A DNA stretch of 64,000 nt from Branchiostoma belcheri (lineage: Eukaryota; Chordata; Leptocardii; Amphioxiformes; Branchiostomatidae), in assembly GCF_001625305.1 (NCBI RefSeq), contig NW_017803824.1, forward strand, positions 1,646,586 through 1,710,585, given 5' to 3'. The notes under the pieces are model-generated. The model worked only from the letters and a program-made list of their open reading frames with translations. It ran no database searches and was not told where the DNA came from. A program made the position numbers and the translations under genes. Of the stretch, positions 61,801 to 64,000 are shown one piece after another. Position 1 is the first letter of the stretch. Every line of letters starts with the position of its first letter.

Positions 61801-63761
61801 TTCCTGACCCGCTGGGGCCGACGATCACCACACCCATCCTCTGTCTCAGCTGTTCATACAGCTCCAGACCCTTCTTCACCTGAATATTGTTATATTAACA
61901 AAGGTTTAACAATTACAACATGCACATAGGGCAATCATAGATGGCAAACTTGCGATCCTTCCATTCCATAAAAAAAAGCAGCACTAAGGATATATGTTGT
62001 AACTAAGGATGTATGGCTATTGCTGCATTGTGTATTGGGAATCGCATAGTTTTACACAAAAAAACATGCGTGCACAAACATACAGACAGACAAGCCATAG
62101 GGGAGAATAATATCCTGGAGTCCAAACTTATTAGCTTTGTAGCTTTGGTGGGGATCTTGGGGAGTTGACTTAAGTTAACAAGGCTGGACTCCAGGCTAGA
62201 GAAGTAATTAGGTAGTACAAAATGTACAACGTGTCATTGAAGTTCTGTTAGAGAGACTGCATTCAATGGCAACAATACTCCAAATTAATGAGTGTAATAG
62301 TTACTGGAGGAAGTAAAGAGGGCTTGAATGGGGGATTACACTCTACGGAAAGGATCATGTGGGCCCCAAGTAAACTCTGACCTGTGCTTCCATGATCTCC
62401 AGATGAGCCTCGGCACACGCCTCCCGGAAGGCCTTGTCCAACATCTCATACTCAATACTCTTCAACTCAACACCTGGACAAGGGCAGGGGTTAAACTTCA
62501 ACTACAACATGTGTCAGAACTTTTTCAGACAACTACCAATGAACATGACTGTCCATGGTACTGAAATGAATGTTGTAGGCTGTAAGCTCAAAAGGCCTTG
62601 TCCAACATCTCTTACTCAATACTCTTCAGCTCAACACCTGGACAAGGTCAGGGGTTAAACTTCAACTACAACATGTGTCAGAACTGAATAGGAATTTGGA
62701 AGTTCTTTATTCACAATCACTTGCTTAACAAGAGATGACGTTTCGATGGTCATCTTCATCGGGGCAATTATGACTGGTTCACTGTGCACTGAAGCTAGAC
62801 GTAAAATAATTGTGATATACACAGATATTGTTACAACATAGTGAGATATGCAGTTCCAAATGCAAAGTATTGTTCTTCAACTAATTCAAACTATCACCAA
62901 TGAACATGACTTTCCATGGTCCTGAAACATATGTTGTAAGCTGCCTTGGCCTCTTCAGTTATCAATCTCATAACAGTTCAGTCACAATCTTGAAAGAAAG
63001 AAGTGCAAAGTGACAGGTGGTGATACAACTTACCTGGGAAGATGTCCTGTACAAGGAAGTCAAACCTCCTGCAGTCAGCAAACGTGAGTTTGGACAGAGT
63101 GTTGACTCTCAGGGCCTGGACAACCAGCTTACTCTCAGCATCTACATCAACTGTACACAAGGAGGAAGAAACGTTATGTCTTATAGATGTGTTATGTCTT
63201 ATAAATGTCTTATAGATGCTGTAACAGCTACAATAGCCATTTGGTAGATGATGGTAATTCATCCAAAGAATCTTTATAATGATGCATGTGGTGTAACGGT
63301 AGCGCATTCAGCCCGGAACTCATGGGTCCTGTGATCGATTCCACCTACATGCCCCAACGTTGTGCCCTTCGGAAAGGCACTTAGCACAAATTTCCTCACT
63401 TCACTCAGGGAAAATGAGTACCTAGCTTTGGTTAGGGATGTCCCTCAGATAGGACGTTAACTGGAGGTCCTGTGCTTGAAGAGTCAAACCCCACGCACGT
63501 TAAGGAACCCATCACACTGTTACAAAAAGAGTAGGGGCATGCCCCAGTGTCTGATGGTCCAAATTCTACAACCCAATTCTACAATGTAGCAGAATCATCA
63601 GTAAGTTTGTTGGCTACCTTATCCCCCAATGACAAGACTACTGTGACTCACTTTTCTCCCCCCTCTTCCTCATGTCCTGCAGCAGGTTGCCACATCCTCG
63701 CAGCACAGTCTTCAGGGCTCGCAGGCCCCAGTCATAGTGCTGCTGCTGGGTCAGAAGCTCC
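13813..63761 (-). CDS. DYNC2H1: DYNC2H1, cytoplasmic dynein 2 heavy chain; 5' part outside window
   Basis: This is the ATPase motor of retrograde intraflagellar transport, a ring of six AAA modules with a stalk that binds microtubules. Exons: 63652-63761, 63034-63150, 62382-62473, 61703-61879, 61184-61271, 60666-60873, 59968-60097, 59400-59555, 58886-58984, 58384-58544, 57815-58061, 57110-57261, 56395-56539, 55816-55953, 55287-55419, 54689-54829, 54033-54265, 53542-53636, 52834-52961, 52271-52413, 51290-51532, 50716-50853, 50016-50160, 49505-49634, 48997-49120, 48485-48606, 48118-48204, 47848-47974, 47229-47480, 45181-45279, 44637-44760, 44089-44252, 43487-43606, 42805-42939, 42197-42340, 41674-41763, 26066-26131, 25603-25653, 25043-25120, 24288-24419, 23833-23905, 22263-22426, 21714-21839, 21202-21312, 20718-20873, 20290-20365, 19654-19862, 18750-18854, 18371-18487, 16849-17058, 16302-16501, 15938-16019, 14370-14489, 13813-13968. 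All phases agree, giving 2,455 residues and a TGA at 13813-13815. The C-terminus [10 protein letters not shown] is typical of this family. No frameshift or internal stop is seen. Confidence 0.97.
14140..14255 (+). repeat. Dispersed repeat family H
   Basis: AGTTACCA..GTGA.AGAC, GTTCAGGTCATTGACCTT and GCAAAAACAATATGTTTTC are shared in order with 18,620-18,722. Class unknown. Confidence 0.55.
15050..15847. mobile_element. Family B element, about 800 bp, non-coding
   Basis: This copy matches 31,214-32,019 along its whole length. It is flanked by perfect 8-bp direct repeats AATACTAG (15,042-15,049 and 15,848-15,855). One end has a TTTGCTtgggAGCAAA hairpin followed by 11 nt and CTAG; the other ends in a palindrome around CCATACCATGGTATGG. 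Read on the minus strand, the hairpin-then-CTAG end resembles a Helitron 3' terminus, but the 8-bp duplication resembles hAT-type insertion. The class is open. Confidence 0.75.
17361..17396. repeat. Perfect 16-bp stem with AAAA loop
   Basis: GGCCTATCTAGAGACA, then AAAA, then the exact inverse complement. It is in the intron between exons 18371-18487 and 16849-17058. There is no T-run to suggest a terminator. Confidence 0.8.
18620..18722 (+). repeat. Dispersed repeat family H, second copy
   Basis: Same landmarks and order as 14,140-14,255, in the same orientation. Confidence 0.55.
18929..19294. mobile_element. Complete MITE-like TIR element (family A), about 365 bp
   Basis: Starts AGGCCACACCAATTTAATTT and ends in the inverted form AAATTAAATTGGTGTGGCCT. 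The inverted repeats run about 33 bp (through CTTGGTTAACGGAT). There is no coding capacity, which is typical of a non-autonomous DNA transposon. Flanks suggest a TA or TAA target. It lies in a DYNC2H1 intron. Confidence 0.85.
19589..19620. repeat. (AAAC)n microsatellite
   Basis: About seven CAAA units just below exon 19654-19862. It may be an old SINE tail. Confidence 0.85.
20907..21056. repeat. Three tandem 50-bp units
   Basis: Units at 20907, 20957 and 21007 share CTGTATCTGTATAGCCGGTA and TAACCGCCCTTCAGCGTAAC. A single inverted unit lies at 13,626-13,676. There are no spacers, so it is an ordinary minisatellite in a DYNC2H1 intron. Confidence 0.8.
22010..22256 (+). mobile_element. tRNA-derived SINE, 3' part, abutting a DYNC2H1 donor
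   Basis: Carries the TTAGGGATGTCCCTCGGGTA to CGGAAACAAACAAAAAA body of the family. It ends about 6 bases from the donor of exon 22263-22426. Confidence 0.7.
22545..22800 (-). pseudogene. Two truncated copies of DYNC2H1 exon 22263-22426
   Basis: The acceptor and first 55-60 bases of the exon recur at about 22,545-22,610 and 22,733-22,795 (offsets 176 and 188 bp). Each encodes [19 protein letters not shown] and then diverges into non-exonic sequence. One copy keeps CCCCAG, the other has CGTAG. Neither has a good donor, so they are probably silent exon fragments. Confidence 0.8.
24847..24954. repeat. Short foldback element
   Basis: CTTGGAGCTCCTAGATAT at the left pairs with ATATCTAAGGGCTCCAAG at the right, and an inner AGATACCTTTTT pairs with AAAAAGGGTATCT. 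Two short bulges interrupt the arms. It is in a DYNC2H1 intron. Confidence 0.65.
26730..27105 (+). mobile_element. Strongly decayed SINE of the same family
   Basis: Only landmarks remain: GGGGAAGGCACTT, TTTTCCTCACT, GAGTACTACCTGACTTTGGC, GCATGTTAAGAAACCC and an AAAC-repeat tail at about 27,068-27,100. Confidence 0.45.
28130..28497 (+). promoter_or_regulatory. Candidate promoter and 5'UTR exon of the mucin-like gene
   Basis: An island of GC-rich DNA stands in an AT-rich intron. It begins with a TGACGTCA element (28,131-28,138, CRE-like), contains CCAAT-type boxes on both strands at about 28,220 and 28,252, and ends at a plus-strand donor, CATTCAAAG followed by GTAGGAG. The first coding exon has an acceptor at 32,993-32,994, so a transcript starting here would splice to it over about 4.5 kb. 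This is inference; no start site is visible. Confidence 0.35.
28443..28890. repeat. Two adjacent local tandem duplications
   Basis: The segment at 28,443-28,520, including the CATTCAAAGGTAGGA donor, recurs at 28,563-28,640 (offset about 119 bp). Directly after it, about 130 bp beginning near TTAAAGTTGCCCTAAG (28,637) recurs at 28,769 with shared blocks CAGGCCGATAGTA and ATTTCAAAAGT. Confidence 0.75.
31044..32172. mobile_element. Family A element split by a family B insertion
   Basis: The 31,044-31,213 and 32,020-32,172 parts are collinear with the complete family A copies. They are separated by an 806-bp family B element (31,214-32,019) flanked by ACTAG direct repeats. The left TIR is missing. 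The order of insertion is therefore A first, then B. Confidence 0.8.
31214..32019. mobile_element. Family B element, second copy (nested)
   Basis: Same orientation and structure as the 15,050 copy, with ACTAG on both sides. The terminal palindrome has one change (CCATACCATAGTATGG). Confidence 0.75.
33005..40754 (+). CDS. Giant Thr/Ser-rich mucin-like protein, nested in a DYNC2H1 intron
   Basis: Two coding exons are seen: 32995-33494 (ATG at 33005, donor GTATGT) and 33865-40754 (acceptor CCCTAAACAG). They join in phase to about 2,459 residues. The start gives a hydrophobic leader ([19 protein letters not shown]) typical of a signal peptide, so the product is probably secreted. Almost all of the rest is Thr/Ser/Pro/Glu/Lys rich, with TTT, STT and TTTTQ runs suited to dense O-glycosylation. 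A strongly acidic segment with little Thr lies at about 35,260-35,830. A hydrophobic motif recurs at about 37,071, 37,717, 38,678 and 39,552. A QSA(S/A)G(R/K)E..GSL module occurs at about 38,093 and 39,025. Cysteines are very rare, and no VWD, EGF or transmembrane segment is seen. I do not recognise an orthologue. A GTGAGT donor overlaps the stop, so extra 3' exons are possible. Confidence 0.8.
35260..35830 (+). other. Acidic, Thr-poor segment of the mucin-like protein
   Basis: Within the long exon this stretch breaks the Thr/Ser pattern. It encodes Glu/Asp-rich sequence ([37 protein letters not shown]), one cysteine ([10 protein letters not shown]) and non-polar patches ([14 protein letters not shown]). 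It might be a folded or ion-binding domain between two glycosylated arms. The function is unknown. Confidence 0.6.
37060..39610 (+). other. Recurrent IITVLT-type motif in the mucin-like protein
   Basis: Four related 15-20 residue motifs stand out because they are hydrophobic in a hydrophilic protein: [57 protein letters not shown] and [19 protein letters not shown]. Spacing is about 650, 960 and 875 bp. Two of them are followed by a QSA-x-G-x-E module. This suggests a diverged long repeat of about 300 residues whose conserved core is a beta-strand-like patch with a trailing Pro/Arg. Confidence 0.7.
40755..41673. other. Distal part of the 15.5-kb intron
   Basis: AT-rich sequence with two plus-strand AATAAA hexamers. 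No coding frame or repeat is recognised. It probably contains the 3'UTR of the mucin-like gene. Confidence 0.45.
40789..40794 (+). terminator. Candidate polyadenylation signal of the mucin-like gene
   Basis: AATAAA lies 35 bases after the TGA at 40752-40754. Another is at 41389-41394. Both are inside the host intron, before the DYNC2H1 exon at 41674, which fits a gene that ends within the intron. Confidence 0.45.
42520..42640. repeat. (ATGT/ATGG)n microsatellite
   Basis: Tetranucleotide runs TATGTATGTATG and GGATGGATGGATG in a DYNC2H1 intron. Open frames here are repeat artefacts. Confidence 0.9.
43262..43386 (+). mobile_element. tRNA-derived SINE, decayed 5' part
   Basis: CATCCGTAACAGCAGAGCG, CTCAGAACCAAGAGG and a B-box variant GGAATCGAACCC, followed by GATCTTGTGCCC. 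The body is mostly lost. Confidence 0.55.
43660..43912. repeat. CA-rich tracts around a partial exon copy
   Basis: (CA)n at 43,664-43,690 and 43,808-43,912, the latter mixed with ACACTTACACAGAC and CTCTCACACA units. The partial copy of exon 43487-43606 lies between them. Confidence 0.85.
43691..43735 (-). pseudogene. Truncated copy of DYNC2H1 exon 43487-43606
   Basis: The acceptor TGTGCAG and [11 protein letters not shown] are repeated 117 bp upstream in transcription, then run into a CA repeat. About 40 bases of flanking intron are duplicated as well. Confidence 0.8.
44850..45030 (+). repeat. Dispersed repeat family D
   Basis: Same order of landmarks as 2,640-2,820, with a longer end reading AGAGAACTGTGTTGGATC and AAATAAAGTTTTAAC. 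Confidence 0.65.
45280..47228. other. DYNC2H1 intron inside AAA5 with minisatellite
   Basis: No gene is seen. The intron holds the minisatellite at about 46,040-46,605. The rest is AT-rich, unique-looking DNA. Confidence 0.5.
46040..46605. repeat. Minisatellite with 107-165 bp units
   Basis: The string ATGTCGTAAACACAGAAATA occurs at about 46053, 46160, 46325 and 46483. Shared blocks are TAACAATGTTGGATTAATAA, GTCTTTAGTGTCATTGGTTT and CATGGGAGGCA. Unit length varies because some copies lack the AGATGTGGTTTAAA part. Confidence 0.85.
48330..48425 (+). repeat. Dispersed repeat, GATGAAGG-type end
   Basis: CCTGATGAAGGTGACAGTGG, TGAAAATTTGATCTCTG and GTTCAACATTTTACTA recur at 48,770-48,860 and, inverted, at about 27,690-27,780. 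These look like 3' ends of one dispersed element. Confidence 0.55.
50219..50545 (+). repeat. Dispersed GTGCACCC-rich repeat (family G), second copy
   Basis: Longer copy of the 3,264-3,500 repeat. The end adds ATGGTACACC and TTTTTGTGCACCCAATTTTT units and an inverted GGTGCAC, suggesting imperfect terminal symmetry. Confidence 0.65.
50940..51210 (-). mobile_element. Second type of tRNA-derived SINE
   Basis: On the minus strand, AGTCCAGTCGTTAGCGATC resembles an A box and GGGAGTTCGAATCCCGG a B box, as in Leu/Ser-type tRNAs. A non-tRNA body of about 200 bp follows, with no tRNA 3' fold. It differs from the more common SINE in this window. Confidence 0.55.
51689..52057. mobile_element. Complete MITE-like TIR element (family A), second copy
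   Basis: The same termini and internal landmarks as the 18,929 copy (GATTTGCAAATAAAAAT, CAGAATCAACTG, TTTTGAACCAGCCTGGTGTG), collinear and only slightly diverged. This points to a recent burst. Confidence 0.85.
52271..54829 (-). other. DYNC2H1: DYNC2H1: AAA4 module with [10 protein letters not shown]-loop
   Basis: Exon 54033-54265 contains [20 protein letters not shown] and the P-loop-like GRSGVGRRT, in which arginine replaces the catalytic lysine of Walker A. From memory the vertebrate orthologue shares this change. The Walker B region [20 protein letters not shown] is in exon 53542-53636. Exon 52271-52413 carries [17 protein letters not shown]. The module closes with MEGWSKDSM before the stalk. 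Confidence 0.93.
53205..53400 (+). mobile_element. LINE 3' end remnant ([12 protein letters not shown] motif)
   Basis: The plus strand encodes [20 protein letters not shown] then [11 protein letters not shown], a typical C-terminus of CR1/L2-like retrotransposon ORF2 proteins, followed by a short 3' tail with GTGAGTGAGTGTGAGTG. It is 5'-truncated and lies in a DYNC2H1 intron. Confidence 0.65.
54927..55197. mobile_element. MITE-like element with ATCAGGG..CTAGCCAG termini
   Basis: Left end ATCAGGGACCTAGCCAG is inverted at the right end (CTGGCTAGAGCCTTGAT). A partial relative occurs at 16,103-16,250 (CAGGGCTCTAGCCAGC, GTGCTTGCAATCCGGGT). No coding capacity. Confidence 0.5.
55595..55795. repeat. 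Long CA-rich tract
   Basis: About 200 bp of interrupted (CA)n, with GCGC and GCATGCATGC interruptions, in the intron just below exon 55816-55953. The long open frames in it are artefacts of the repeat. Confidence 0.9.
56566..56945 (+). mobile_element. tRNA-derived SINE, near full length
   Basis: This is the most complete copy: A-box region GTGGCATAATGGTAGGGA, B box GGGTTCAATTCC, body with GAGTACCTAGCTTCGGTTAG and GACGTAAAATGGAGGTCC, and a (CAAA)n tail. It is about 380 bp long and lies in a DYNC2H1 intron. Confidence 0.75.
58185..58375 (+). repeat. Dispersed repeat family C
   Basis: Matches 10,098-10,235 (ACTACAGACAGGATGTTAAC, CTTATATGAGACGTTCTGCC) and, in its right part, 61,595-61,690 (TGCTATGCACAAT, ACATTCTG). 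All three look like truncated copies. Confidence 0.55.
60186..60252 (-). pseudogene. Truncated copy of DYNC2H1 exon 59968-60097
   Basis: The acceptor CCTGTAG and [17 protein letters not shown] recur 146 bp upstream in transcription, with the adjoining intron also duplicated (TTGTGTTTTTTCACTT and GCAGAAGGAAAA or TGTAGAAGGAAAA in both). Confidence 0.8.
62592..62680 (-). pseudogene. Truncated copy of DYNC2H1 exon 62382-62473
   Basis: The acceptor and [15 protein letters not shown] equivalent (one change) recur 164 bp upstream in transcription, with CAGGGGTTAAACTTCAACTA intron sequence. A further intron fragment (CCAATGAACATGACTTTCCA) recurs at about 62,895. Confidence 0.8.
63284..63565 (+). mobile_element. 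tRNA-derived SINE
   Basis: GTGGTGTAACGGTAGCGCATT (A box), TGTGATCGATTCCACC (altered B box), then the body up to AAAAAGAGTAGGGGCATGCC. The (CAAA)n tail is missing. Confidence 0.7.
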
Positions 63762-63909
63762 CTGGGGGAAATAGGAGAAATAATTATAAACAAAGGAAAA
63801 ACTTGATACAAGATTATAATCTGCGGAAAATCTGAAAAACTGCTGCCAGAACAAAACATCATTGGATTCATAGACATACTCAGGACTACAGCTTCTTCAT
63901 TCAAATATG

Positions 63910-64000
63910 GTACCTTTGACCCAGTGTTGACGTCACACTTCAAAGAAGCCACGTGACAAGCCTCACTGGGTCAGTCTACTGGGGAAGACCAGAGTGACTG
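63910..64000 (+). repeat. Dispersed repeat family D, cut by window edge
   Basis: Contains CCTTTGACCCAGTGTTGACG, GAAGCCACGTGACAAGCCTC and ACTGGGTCAGTCTACTGGGG, and continues beyond the right end. Confidence 0.65.

Larger units (their letters stand above)
59400..63761 (-). other. DYNC2H1: DYNC2H1: end of AAA1 and AAA2 module
   Basis: The first two exons carry the end of AAA1 ([15 protein letters not shown], a dynein hallmark) and [22 protein letters not shown]2 follows, with Walker [10 protein letters not shown] (fragment residues about 127-135, in exon 61703-61879), [20 protein letters not shown] across the next junction, and Walker [13 protein letters not shown] in exon 60666-60873. Downstream come the [20 protein letters not shown] and FLSDEDMD segments. 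Both Walker motifs look intact, so nucleotide binding is expected. Exons 62382-62473 and 59968-60097 each have a partial copy nearby. Confidence 0.95.

Overview
The window is intron-rich animal nuclear DNA. Three large genes are readable. Two lie head-to-tail on the minus strand and one lies on the plus strand inside a giant intron of the second. Exon layout and the close match to vertebrate GCC2 and DYNC2H1, together with dense tRNA-derived SINEs, short inverted-repeat elements and LINE 3' ends, suggest an invertebrate deuterostome. An amphioxus (Branchiostoma) is my best guess, but this is inference. All identities come from recognising conserved protein motifs by eye; no database was searched. 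Exon borders were placed on GT/AG sites that keep the reading frame and should be good to about 1 base.

Region 1 (1-12,100, minus strand): GCC2/GCC185, a GRIP-domain golgin that tethers vesicles at the trans-Golgi. Ten coding exons are visible, including a 3.95-kb exon that is almost pure coiled coil. The last exon, holding the protein's C-terminal tail, lies left of the window. A probable non-coding first exon and GC-richer promoter sit near 11.9-12.1 kb.

Region 2 (about 13,300-63,761, minus strand): DYNC2H1, the cytoplasmic dynein-2 heavy chain that drives retrograde intraflagellar transport. Fifty-four exons (7,369 nt) join without a frame break and encode 2,455 residues, from the end of AAA1 through AAA2-AAA6, the stalk and the C-terminal domain to the stop. 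The tail, linker and most of AAA1 lie to the right of the window. Introns are mostly 0.3-1 kb, except one of 15.5 kb (26,132-41,673).

Region 3 (about 28,200-40,800, plus strand, nested in that 15.5-kb intron): a gene for a very long threonine/serine-rich mucin-like protein of about 2,459 residues. It has a probable signal peptide, an acidic middle segment and a recurring hydrophobic motif ([14 protein letters not shown]). I do not recognise an orthologue. It is the least familiar gene here.

Introns and intergenic DNA carry many repeats: a roughly 365-bp TIR element, an 800-bp element with terminal hairpins (one copy inserted in the TIR element), tRNA-derived SINEs, a near-perfect 225-bp hairpin, a 160-bp minisatellite, long CA tracts and two LINE C-terminal remnants. 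An unusual recurring pattern is that at least five exons have a nearby partial copy of their own 5' end plus splice acceptor, lying 117-190 bp upstream in transcription. A sixth such copy has a donor as well, making a candidate 18-nt microexon.

The two minus-strand genes both serve membrane or ciliary trafficking, but nothing in the sequence shows that they are co-regulated.
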